The position numbers were made by a program, and so were the translations under genes. Shown one piece after another: positions 23,801-35,013 of a DNA stretch of 64,000 nt; the first letter of the stretch is position 1, and each line of letters opens with the position of its first letter. The DNA comes from Lineus longissimus (Eukaryota > Nemertea > Pilidiophora > Heteronemertea > Lineidae). The notes beneath the pieces are model-generated. The model did not search any database. It had not been told where the DNA came from and was given only the letters and a program-made list of their open reading frames with translations. Location of the stretch: positions 2,606,501 through 2,670,500 of the forward strand of contig NC_088313.1 of assembly GCF_910592395.1 (NCBI RefSeq), in the 5' to 3' direction.

Positions 23801-26800
23801 ACAGTCGATTGAAAGATGAAGACAGAATGTAGTCTATTGGTTGTATGACGTATGTATAAGCGTTGCCTCTGGCAGATCCAAAGGAAGTTCAAATGACAGT
23901 CATTGTCAAATGCTTGTTGTAGATTTTCGTTAGGCGTACCTGGTTGGACCTTCAGCCTTGCATGAATCTCCTCCATGTGCTGGCTTATGATCCGCTTACA
24001 AGGGTCATCGGTCCTTGGTAGCACAGTTTCCATTTCTGGAAAATAATCGGTAGATATATTCTTACCACATTTATCGCCGGGCTCCCATTGGTGTTTACTT
24101 CCAATTCAGATTCAGTATCTCTGGTGCAGCATCAAGAATTTCCAATATAAACTTTACTCACCCATTTCAGGCGTGGCCACATGCTCGCGGAGCTCCTCAA
24201 TGTTCTCCTTGACGACACATATTTCGGTGCTGTCGAGATTGGCGCAGACCTTTTCGATGTGTTTCACAGCGCCATGTGTCGTGGACGCGTGACCGACACC
24301 CAGGGAAGCAGTTAGACCAACGATCTGAATAGAAATGTTGATGATTTATTGCTTAAGCAAATGTACAGGACAGACAGAAAGCCAATCTCGTCCACCATTC
24401 TTAAAAAGTAGAACAAGAACATGACCAGCTAGATCATTCCTCGATTCCAGACGCGCCTCCAGACCATCCACACAGAGTTCAAATCCCTGCAGTATCCATC
24501 GGAACATCGATTTGAAACCGTTTTCAAACGTAGTAGTAAAGCGATAAAATGCTGATTCTCATGAAGTCACCATTTGAAATTCCAATAATCGCTTCTGCGA
24601 CAAAAACCCTCCCATCATTTCACAGTTCTTGGGAAGGTTGCCCGACCCTATTCCTTTTCCGGAGATTCCTACCTGAGGCAGAGTCGACGCACGCGACCCA
24701 GTTTTGTTTAACTTGTGTTCCAAGTAGTGCTTCATGATCTGGTTGTAGCAATGCTTCTTGGTCGTGTTCTGACATTCATCAAAGATCAGTAAAGAAATAT
24801 GTGAGATCGATACAAAATCCGATTCGTGGTCAGGGTCGGCTTCCAAAGAATTTAAAAGAATTTGTGCAGTTAGAACGATGACTTTACTGACTTTCATCAT
24901 ATATGTGCAAGACCGACCCCTGTATCTGTGCTCCCACTCATTCCGACTGGGTTGCAAGAGGCGGGTAAGTGCGGCTTGAAGACGTTCAGCTGCTGGTCCA
25001 TCAGGTGGACCGTGTCCACCAGGAAGAGGACGTTTTCCTTGCCACCTCTTGCAGCTCGTTCCAAGTGACTCTGAAAAGAAAATTAAACATTAAAAAATGT
25101 TTTGGCAAATGCTTCCATCTCTGGAGGCAAAAGTCAGGAAGGTTTCAAACAAACATTGTCGGATATCAGACCACCATTAGGTCATTAATAGCCTGGTGCG
25201 GGGAATATCTAGAAATTCTAGAGCTATCTAGAAATTCAGTAAGCCACTGTCGTACCTGTGTGATTGCCAAGGCTACATGGGTCTTTCCACTTCCTGTCGG
25301 AGCACACACTATTGAATTCTTTCCCTCAATCCCAGGACCGGCCAGCTCAGCCTGGTAGGCACGAAGTTTGAATGTTTCTGGAACATTCGAACCGGCCCCT
25401 GTCGTTTGGTCGTCCTCGTGATTACCACCTAAATAAGTAAACGTTAGTTTGAATTGCCAATGAAAGCACGTATTATGCACGTATATACAATTTAGGAAAA
25501 CTACAAATATGGATGAGGAGCTGCAGTCAGATCAGAGTAGCTGCTTTTAAAACCAGAATAACAAACTAGATACGCCATGGGTTTATGACATCGCCATGAA
25601 AAGAAAAAAACGTGATACATTGTACCGGGTATATATAAAGAACTGGGGGTCAGGATACGAGGAGATTGCCCAGACCAAAACCTTGATAAAGATTAAAATG
25701 CTTAGCAAGCCAAGCATTAGAGAGTTTTCGCAAATCCCTCCGAAACGCCAACGCGAACGCCTATCCCATTGTTCGAGCTCCTGATCACGATGTCAAACAA
25801 TGGGACATGCGTTCGCGTTGACGTTTCGGGGGCTTAGCGAAAACTCCCTCTGGGTGTTACTGCCGACGACCTATGTCAGTCTTTGTTCCCAAAGGTCCTT
25901 TGTTCTTCCTTTTTGGAAGCTGAACACAAATTTTAACAGGCGTTGTCGTGTGACCTTGAACGACGAAAGAAGCAAGGTGGCCAACCAGAGGTATCATTAG
26001 TCAGAATGGTGTACCTACCGAACGTGTCTCCAGGCGCGACAGCCGTTGTGTCCATATCTGTCTCGCCATGGGACTCAAAGTTGACCTCCATTGATAGGAT
26101 GTTGCCACTGGTAGAAGTAGATGGTCCCGCGGCCTCCTGAACTGGCTGCTGAACTGGCCGTGTCGGTGTAGTCAGACTCAGAGGACCCGAGGTTTCGTAA
26201 GCAGGTCGTCCCTGATTTGGGTTATTCTGACTGACAGGCGTCATCCCTAAAAATATATAAGAACGGTGTATAAAAAATATTTTTCTAGTCAGGTAAATCC
26301 TATGCTTCGACAATTCTAAGAAAACAAACACCTCAAAAAACCTGTGTTTTGTTTTTGAGTTTTTCCGTTTCTGGTTCTTTCCACTCATTATCAATAATTC
26401 CATATTGAAAAGTCATGGTCTCTCTCGCTGTCTATTGAATAGGTATGAGGTATTGAAAGCGTTAAAAACGTTATCACCGGTGTACCAGAAGGAAAACTGC
26501 ATTGTGGAAGGCATCAATATAGAGGAACGCTAATTTGATAGAAGACTCAAACCCACATATTCTGCTTGGGGCTTGAACAGTTGTTGGGAATTCAGTTTGG
26601 ATTAAGACTTCTGGCCCATCTTTTAGTTCATGGGGTTGGGGAAGGTAAACATTCCTTTTCTGGCCTCCACCAATCTGACCTTCGTGGGGAATTTTCCCCC
26701 TGCCCCCGGTAACTTCGGCCCTGGACTTACCATCACGTGATGTTCGAGGACATTCTGGCTGATCATTGTTAATTAGGTCGTCAGTTTTCTGGCGAATTCT

Positions 26801-29036
26801 CACAGAGTCTGCAAACGTAAGAATAACAGTTCTCCAAAAAACTGGATCTGAGAGAATGCCACGGGGTTTAAAAGGCCAAGCCCAGTTGAAATGGTGCAAT
26901 AACATTATCATGCCCCCCCCCCCGCAGCCACATCCAGCAACAGAAACTTGTATCCCACACTCACCATTATAGAGTATTTCAAATAAATTATTTGAAAGAC
27001 TCGGCCATTACCAATCATAAAAATCCAGCGATCAACTTGTCTTAAAAATCTCACGATTTCAAAGTGTAGCCTCCATGATTGACTGAACTAACTCACTCCT
27101 TACCAGTCGAGCGTTCCTGTCAATTGAATACTTAGGAGCAGTAGTGGTGAATGATGATACTTTCGATAGCCTTAATAAAAACGCTGTAACCTACCAAAAT
27201 CTTCGCCGTCCGTGTCATCGACGCCAAACAATACGCGCATGGTAGTTTCGTTCCCCGACTCCTTGAGTGCCATCATGAACAGCTTTGGCCAGTTCTCCTT
27301 TCGTCGGGGCAGACATCTCATCAAGGCGAAAAGACCTTCGTGAAGAAAGGATAGCTTTGTCAAAAGCCAGGGGCGTACAGTTAAGTTTGTAAGTGTGTAT
27401 GGGGCAGATTAATATTATTAATCAATCAGATTACGTTTATTATTAATTTAGGAATAGTAAGGGTTTCTAAATGGAAACTTCTTGAACACAAAGAATCACC
27501 TACCATCTCTTTTGCGTCCTCTGTCCACGAAATCTAACACCTCTTCCTTTTCATGCTCCGACAGAAGGCCTATTCTGTCTTCCATGAGAAGGTTCAACAA
27601 TGGCGTATCAATAACTATATGTCTCTCTATTTCGGCCTCAAAGATCCTGAGGATCTTCATGAAGACATCAAAGTGATGGTGTTCTCCCCCATCGAGTATT
27701 TTTCTGAGTGGAACATACTCTGTCAACAAAAAGAATAATTCTGCTCACTGAAAAACATTACGGAACTGTTATCTAACTGCAACACGTAGGGTTTCATTAT
27801 GATTGTATCATATGTAGTATATGGGGGGGGGGGATATGATTGATGAAAGTCGTTGGTTGAACTGGGCTAAAGAGATGAAATTTATATCGCCGAATGCCAT
27901 AGATCCGGGATAAGGCCTGCCCTGAATTCAAACTGGGAAGCAGATCGAATTTCCTGATAACAACCCGTCCACTTGACCAAATGTACTCACCAGCCCCACT
28001 CAAGGCATCCAGGAACTGCGTGAATTTTATCGAAGTAAATGGTTCCTCATCACGAATCAGGTAGGCGATGAACGCCCTCGCTCGTTCAGGTGCCGTGGGC
28101 TTTGACCTAATGGTCTCGCGCTCGGCTGAAGAGAAAATGGAACGAGTCAGAATTGACCGAATGTTTACAATTTGATTTTTATGCAGTCCGATTGAACAAA
28201 TTCCGTTTCGAGAGTTAGTCATTTTTTTGCTCGGTCATCCAGCACCCACTTTTCCCGCCATTTGTACGGCAGTCCGTAGGAAGAGTATGTATCTACATTG
28301 TATATCATAGGGTATTCGAAAAAACTGCATCGCTGGAGTAGTGCTGGATTCACTGGATTGTGACTCATAGATCACCACCGCCTGAATTATAGCTGGAACT
28401 GCATGCTGTACTGTAGTGTAGCTTACCGGTAGGCCTACCGTGCATGTTACAATTCTCTTCCTCACGCTATCACAACTGTCTAATCGACTCAACTACATAT
28501 TCATTTACACATTGACTAAGGAAGTTCGTCAGCTACAATAAAAACCTTCTGTCATCAGCTTTGTAGTTCATGTAAACCACCGGTTAGGCCTATAGCCCGG
28601 CGACTTCTCTGGTGAAGAGTCTGAGATAAGGAATTCATGTTGACAGTGTCAGTGTGTGCACTTGAAGCACATGGTGGGAAGGGACTGAATAGTTAAGGAT
28701 CGGGTAATTTGGCAATCCATCCAGGTGGTGGTGATCCATGAGTCACAATCCACTAAATCCAGCTTTTTCGAATATATACCCTGTACCATATGATCATCTG
28801 CCCCGGGCGTCCTCCTTGTGGATAGTGTAGCGCCTTTCTCTGTAAATCTGCAGGCCTAAAGGGCCGGGAGAGGAGGCCAAAATCATGATTTTAAACTGAA
28901 GAATATCGTTCATCTTACCATCAGGCCAGTCCGGAAAAGAAGGCAAAATATCCTTAGGTTCAAGCACTTTTTCAATCGAAGGGCTGAAAACAGTGATAAG
29001 CGCCTTGTATGGTAAATCCTCTTCGTATAAATCCAT
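20811..29036 (-). CDS. RIG-I-like receptor B, frameshifted in helicase exon
   Basis: Tandem paralogue of gene A with the same 15 exons: 28919-29036, 27991-28125, 27504-27719, 27195-27335, 26731-26808, 26019-26246, 25256-25428, 24673-25070, 24162-24324, 23940-24035, 23517-23695, 23064-23202, 22547-22768, 22160-22327, 20811-21415. Domains follow gene A: two CARDs, a shorter linker (76 against 96 codons), helicase with APTGSGKT and DECQ, and CTD with CRKC and CKNC. The CTDs are about 86% identical. The exon 24673-25070 contains CATATATG where gene A has CATATG (about 24895-24905). The two extra bases shift the frame and give an immediate TGA after about 420 codons, following Walker A but before motif Ib. 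Every other exon and splice site is intact. This is therefore a very recent null allele, a real truncated CARD-CARD product, or an assembly error at an AT dinucleotide run. Confidence 0.88.
25719..25850. mobile_element. Palindromic MITE family 2, copy 1 (RLR-B intron)
   Basis: The ends read GAGAGTTTTCGC and GCGAAAACTCCC with a palindromic interior (AACGCGAACGC...GCGTTCGCGTT) around a centre GAGCTCCTGATCACGATGTC. A copy with its centre in opposite orientation lies at 37628-37747. There is no coding capacity. It lies in an intron of RLR gene B. Confidence 0.75.
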
Positions 29037-29600
29037 GGTTACTATTTGCAGTTGTTAGTGATGCTTAAAGTACCGACGTCTCAATCAGTTCCCAACAACT
29101 TAAGTATAGAAGCGGGAACAAAACCGAAAGAGGAAGTCGTCTTAAAATGTTCACTTCGTAAGCATACGGCTTCGCGGATTCGCGGATTCCCGGATACCGC
29201 ATATTCTAATACGGCTATCTCAGTTGACATGCTAGGTAGTGATTCCGGGAATCCCCACCCTGGCACCAGTTCTTTTCAATATACTCCGCCTCTCGATATA
29301 TTGTATACGACAAAGCCTGATCTCAGGATGCCGGGAATCCCGGCTGATTCCATTGTTGATGCCGCATAATTTCGATTCACAGCAACAACAATTGATATCA
29401 TCGAGTTATTCAGAAAAAAAGCGCCTGTAGAGAATGATCGAAGAGAACTGTGTTGATGTTTATTGCCTGCTGGGGAGCTTGGCTGCCCTGTGGAAGAAGA
29501 TGATATCCTTTTAGCGTTCCCTTTCATACGCTGAACGAATATCGCCAAACGGCCAACTTTCGGCCAATAGGCCTACTTCTTTGCGATACCGAGCGGTTGT
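29037..29600. other. Upstream region of RLR gene B
   Basis: It contains AACCGAAA (29122-29129), an IRF-like core AANNGAAA 86 bp before the start codon, parallel to the site upstream of gene A. A region of GGATTCGCGGATTCCCGG-like internal repeats follows at about 29174-29200. No exon is seen. Confidence 0.3.
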
Positions 29601-31146
29601 TATAGAGGGATTACTCTATTTTAGGGAAGGTGTTAGATCATGTTCTGATGTCAAAAAACGAAAAAGTGTTTTCATCCTGTGATTTACAATTCGGGTTTAA
29701 GAGGAAAATGTCCACGACTCAGTGTACTTTCGTTTATAATGAGACGATTCAGTATAGAAACAGAGGAAGTGGTATTTACTCCATGTTTTTAGATGCAAGT
29801 AAGGCATTTGATAGAGTGAATTACATCAAATTATTCAAGTTATTACTTAAAAAGGGATGCTGTCCTATCATAACTAAGTTCCTCGCTATCCTGTATACAT
29901 ACCAAACAGTCAATGTATCTTTGAACGGTCACAGAAGTAGAAATTTTGGTGTGCGTAATGGTGTTAAGCAAGGAGGTGTTCTCTCCCCGATACTTTTTTG
30001 TATTTACACCGATGAACTGTTGCCAAGGTTAAAGGATTCTGGTTACGGATGCTATGTAGGAAATATATTTATGGGAGTATTTGCTTACGCTGGTGATATA
30101 GTAATATTATCCCCAACTAGGCATGGGTTACGCATGCTCTTACAAATATGTTCGGTATTCTCAAAAGAATACCAGGTTATTTTCAATCAAACAAAAAGTC
30201 AACTAGTGTATTCAGGGGAAGGAGTAGAGAATCACCCACCTTTTGCCTGGGAGGGTCATGTGATTAATGTCGTATCTTGGGTCACTCACCTTGGTCATAT
30301 TGTTGGAGAGAATAGTGATGGGAAAAACCTTGAAAATGCCATCAACGTTTTGTATTCTAGAGTAAATACTTTGGTTGCTCAATTTGGACATTGCCACTCA
30401 GTAACAAAATACAAGTTATTCAAATCATTCGCAATGGCACTATATGGATGCGTGCTCTGGAATTTTACCCCCAGAAAACTTGATCGATTCTGCGTCGCCT
30501 GGAGGAAATGTGTCAGGAAATTATATAATGTGTCCTATTTGACACACTCTATTCTGCTCCCACTCATCTGTGAAGACCTACCCCCAGAACTGCAACTCAA
30601 TACGCGCTTCTTAAAATTCATTGGTGGGATAGCAAGAAGCACTAACCCATTGCTAAGAATTGCCGGTCAGTTGGCCCTTAAGGGTAGTAATTCACAGGTC
30701 GCTAACAACATCAATACCGTGTGTGCAAAAGCGGGTGTAACAAAATATGATGTTACACAGATTTCTATAAATAAAACTGTTTTTTTAAATGATGCAACAG
30801 TCATTCTAAGAGACAAGGCAAATGTCATCAGAGATATGATAAGTTCGAGAGACAATAGAGACCGCAATTTCTTTAATCTTGATGAGATTAATACTATATT
30901 AAATGATTTATGTGTAAACTAAATTTTACAGACACCTGAGACTGAATAATTTGTTGATGGCCAATATAATATCTGTATAAACAAGTTCAATTGAGTATCA
31001 CTGGTAATTAGTTGTGGCATTTGCTGCCTGTTTCTAACTTGTTTTTAAAATGTTCTTCCATCTATTTATTTTTCTCACTGCACAATACAGCACTGCACTC
31101 TGTTGAATGTACTATTATGTACGATTAAATAAATAAATAAAATATA
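29600..31146 (+). mobile_element. 5'-truncated non-LTR retrotransposon (LINE)
   Basis: One open frame (in frame from about 29610, stop at 30922) encodes the C-terminal part of a reverse transcriptase. It has an entry resembling SILGKVLDHVL, the QFGF block, motif A FLDASKAFDRV, motif B NGVKQGGVLSPILF, and a motif C reading YAGD where active enzymes have YADD, followed by thumb and tail regions. No endonuclease domain is present, so the copy is 5'-truncated as usual for target-primed insertion. The 3' end runs to an (AAAT)n tail at about 31124-31146. The Asp-to-Gly change removes one catalytic metal ligand, so this copy should be inactive. I cannot fix the clade (CR1/L2-like or relatives). Confidence 0.88.
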
Positions 31147-31499
31147 AGAGGTGCTTGTTTGTTAATATTCATATAGAACTACTCCGTAGTACACTTTTTT
31201 TCCATTGACATACTTTCACACATGCAGTCCCGGACATAAGTACCAAATAATAACTCAAACTGGGTTAGGCCTGATATACTGTGGCAAGCGTCCGTGTTTT
31301 GCAAAGTAATCATCTGACACAAATATGCATTTGCCAGACGCTGACCAGTGCGGTAATATCCGCCTGTACGAGTAGTGTTTTGCTCTCAGAGTCACCGAGC
31401 TTTGGGCCGAATTTGGTCATTTTACCCATTGTATAGGGGACTCGGCGATTGGAGGAGATTCCGGATAACCTTCTTGTCAGGATTGGAGCAGATTATTAG
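31147..31499 (+). other. Possible 5' untranslated exon of the MS4A-like gene
   Basis: A consensus donor (ATTATTAG/GTAAGTGA) ends at 31499, and a strong acceptor (TTTTCCTCTTCCAG) ends at 32054, just before ATG 32061. A leader exon ending at 31499 would explain both. No coding frame is required. Confidence 0.4.
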
Positions 31500-32060
31500 G
31501 TAAGTGAGCCTTGATATCGACAATGATAAACAGAATTTGTCCCAATCAAGATAAAGGATTGTCCGACTGGCGTAGTGAACACTTGATTTCTCCAAGCATA
31601 TTCATGCTCACTGCTCTGTAGGGTATACAGCCCATTTCGACTTTGAACATTAGTCATTTGTCATGGTCAAGCTACATCATGTCATGAACTATTAGAAACC
31701 CATTGTGCGAACAGTAAAAAAGACACAGCAGACATGTGCAAAAGTTAATAGTATCGCTATGACTAAATATACGAACGGACCCAAAGTCATAACTATGGCC
31801 CTGGCATAATTTACCCTTAAACATTTTTAATGGAAAAAATCATACATTATGACCACCACGAGCACAAAATGTACAAATTATCACGAAAACAAAATTGATT
31901 ATTTTCCCAGTATTTTCCTAATGTTTGATAGGCCTACTCATCACGGTGATGATGATGATGACGACGATGCCGATTGTGCCCCGGTAACGTTGTCTAATAA
32001 CGCAATAACGCATACTTACTCAAATATGTATATGTATATGTTTTCCTCTTCCAGAGCAAG

Positions 32061-32807
32061 ATGTCTGCCTACCAACGAATGAGTGAAGGCGGCGATGAAG
32101 CACCAGCTTCTAAAGATGTTCCCGATGCATGCCTAGTTACAACTGCTGGCTCCACGCAGCCCGTGATTATTCCAGCTGGTGTTCCGGTACAGCCCGTGCA
32201 GATTAATCCGGTGCCCCCAACAAATATCTTAAATGACTACAAGAATAAGGTGGCCTTCGTTTGCGGTACTATGCAGCTTGTTCTGGGCACATTGGCAGTC
32301 TCACTCGGGATCGTATCACTAGCGTTCAGGATACCAGGCTCGATTATAGGAATGGGTATCTGGGGCGGAGCGTTTTTTATTGTGGCTGGAAGTTTTGGAG
32401 TCATTTCTTCTCGCACAAAGAATCGATGCAGCGTCATAACCTGTATGGTGCTGTCAATAATATCATCGGTTATTGCAGGGATTATGACGTTGACCAATAT
32501 AAACCTTATGATCCATGTATTTTCATACACCCGATATGTACATAAGTGGGGAATTCACATCATCGTCATCTACGCTGGGTCACTCCTTGCTGGATTGACC
32601 GAACTCATCATGTCTATTGTCCAATCAGCGATGTGTTGCCGTGTCACGTGTTGCGGGTCCCCTGCAGCCCCGGAGGTAAGGGTCTTGTACTTGCCCTACA
32701 TCCCAGGTAATGGACAGCAGTATCCAGAACAGGAGGGGAATGTGACCTTTTTCGGAACGGCCTCGGCAACCTCTGGAAACCAGCCTGTGGCTCCATACGC
32801 CAGCTAA
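32061..32807 (+). CDS. MS4A-like four-span membrane protein
   Basis: A 248-codon open frame in one exon. It starts at ATG 32061, seven bases after a strong acceptor (TTTTCCTCTTCCAG, ending 32054), so an intron probably lies in the 5' UTR. A polar Pro-rich N-tail (about 60 residues) is followed by four hydrophobic segments at about 65-89, 95-115, 122-146 and 165-190. The first two carry the family-like pattern of a GTMQLVLGTLAVSLG segment and a GxxIWGGAFFIVAGSFG segment. This matches the MS4A (CD20-like) membrane-spanning family, whose members act as plasma-membrane or endosomal adaptors and channel-associated proteins. A Cys cluster (MCCRVTCC, about 191-198) after span 4 suggests palmitoylation. 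The C-tail is Pro/Gln-rich and ends PYAS. TMEM176 or another tetraspan family is the alternative. Confidence 0.82.
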   Translation: MSAYQRMSEGGDEAPASKDVPDACLVTTAGSTQPVIIPAGVPVQPVQINPVPPTNILNDYKNKVAFVCGTMQLVLGTLAVSLGIVSLAFRIPGSIIGMGIWGGAFFIVAGSFGVISSRTKNRCSVITCMVLSIISSVIAGIMTLTNINLMIHVFSYTRYVHKWGIHIIVIYAGSLLAGLTELIMSIVQSAMCCRVTCCGSPAAPEVRVLYLPYIPGNGQQYPEQEGNVTFFGTASATSGNQPVAPYAS

Positions 32808-35013
32808 AGGGTTTCTTTGTAAGATCAGCGTGAAACATAAGATCGTGGCACTAGGCCTATCCATGAGGTGGTGAGAACCCGAGTCTACATAGTGACATTC
32901 CATTTTCGACAAAAATGGGTCGGTTCTGGGTCCTCAACTCCAGATTTTTCAGGTAGAAGGAAAATTGAGTGTGGCCATCTATGAGTAAACGGATCAAGCT
33001 ACTTCAATGAGACTGCATGATTGATGATAATCCGAAAATAGTATTCAGGTCAGAGGTTGTAGCATGCACTTAACTAATTTTTGATCAAATTGTCACTTTG
33101 ATAGTATACTCTGATTCTCACCGCCTCATTCGAAGGATGAGCCTCGTAGCGACACTCCGTCATCGAACATCACAAAGATGACACCACTAGTCTCATCGGT
33201 TTGGGTGCCCGAAAAAAGTCTAAAATGAGGCTGAGTTTCCGGACATACAGGGCTACTGTACCATATTTAAGAAGGCAGAGTCAAATGTGACATATTTTAG
33301 AGTTGTTACTAGAACTTTTTCAGTTGCAGTCCCATACGGAAAAATTATGTTAATCTGATCAAATTTGTATGGCTGTTCAATATTTGATATACATGTACAT
33401 TCATGCGTGAACCCAAACCGGTTTTGATAAGAGAAGAGAAATGTTAACAAAAAATGTAAAAAAAGAAAGAAAAAACCGATAAAAACCTTTTCTGAAGGGA
33501 AGGACCTCTATCGAAAACTTACGGAGACTTGGGTTTGTATATGATGAAGACAACTCCATCAGCCACATTGACCACAATTTTTTGTATAAAACCGTGCATG
33601 GTAACTTATCATGATGATTGAAAAAAAAGTACAATGTATCATTATTCTAGTAAATAATGGTCATCTATTTTATAATGTTAATGGCACTAAATCATATCTA
33701 TGCCGCAACCAAAATGATGATATCTCGATTAACCTACTTTCTCAAACAATTACGAGGTACATGTACATGCACGCCCCCAACTGCCGACACCACGAACTGC
33801 CTGCTCATCAATGCGCAAGTGTAACCGGATATAAAATTGGAAATTATAGTTCCGACTCCTGCCGACCGTGGTGTAGGAATATTTGTCCAGAGTTTCAATT
33901 AATCTGTGTTCTTCGTATCAAGCGCTGTGACTATCACACGTTGGGAATACAACGATTTGAGTAACACGAAAAAGTCAAACCTGCCCTTTGTCTCTTTGAA
34001 ATCTGCGGTCGATTTTCAACAAAATCTCACGAACGTGTAGAAAGCTTCATTGGTTTTAACCAGATGTATATCATATTTAAAAGAAATTATGTAAAGCTAT
34101 ATCGTGTTTCATTGAAAGAAATTCACTTTTACATGGTGTTGACGCTATATAGCCGGTGGAGCATAATGCCTTTTGTTATATGTAATAGGCCTACGAGAAA
34201 CGGACGCATCAAGAGTAGCGTATACACAGCATTTCAAAAACATTGTATATTTTGTATCGTACGTTTAATTATATCGACAGCTATACACGTAGTGTACTTT
34301 TCTTACGCAATTGAATATCATTATATTGTTACATGTATATTATGCATGTCCAACATTGATATATAACGAGAACCAATTATTGGCAAATTGTTTTGATAAT
34401 ATTGTTATGTACTGGCACTACATGTAGGTCTAAGAATTTTAAGTGATTGCAATTTCAAATAAGGGCGATGGAATCCTGCGTATCCTCTGGTCACTCCAGA
34501 GTTAAAGGAGTTGCACTGTATGATGTATAGGACTAGAAAATTTCACAATCACTTTGTTAAAACAAAAACTGTATATATGCATTATGTAATCGTTGATATT
34601 TTCAAATAATAAATGACGGTTTCATGAGATAATGGTGTCTTCATTTTATTGGTCATGCATGGTGCCTTCGATTGGCAGTTTAGCAAGAGATCATGCGTCG
34701 GTCTGACGACCGACCAAGTATAGAGCTCCTTTAACAAATACTCCCTATCTCAAAGGATACATGTGACAGTGTTTGTTAGCGAACCCGGATCGATCTGAGA
34801 ATTTCAGCGGTATCAGCCTGAACGGTTTACTATCCTCGCCGATAAACACATGTGGGCGGCTGTGTAGGTCTAGCGTTCATTCACACAGCTGTCAGTTCAC
34901 GACCAGAGGTCGAAGCGGGCACACCAAAGACGAGAACCGCAACACAAAATACATCCTCCCCAACCCGACGAAGTATTTATTAAAGCAGGACTGGAAGTTT
35001 TTGAAGTAGCAGT
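32808..35013. other. Long 3' flank of MS4A-like gene; no other gene seen
   Basis: AATAAA at 34608-34613 is a possible polyadenylation signal, which would imply a 1.8-kb 3' UTR. The region is otherwise AT-rich and without exon-like frames. The right end is the promoter region of the next gene. Confidence 0.4.
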
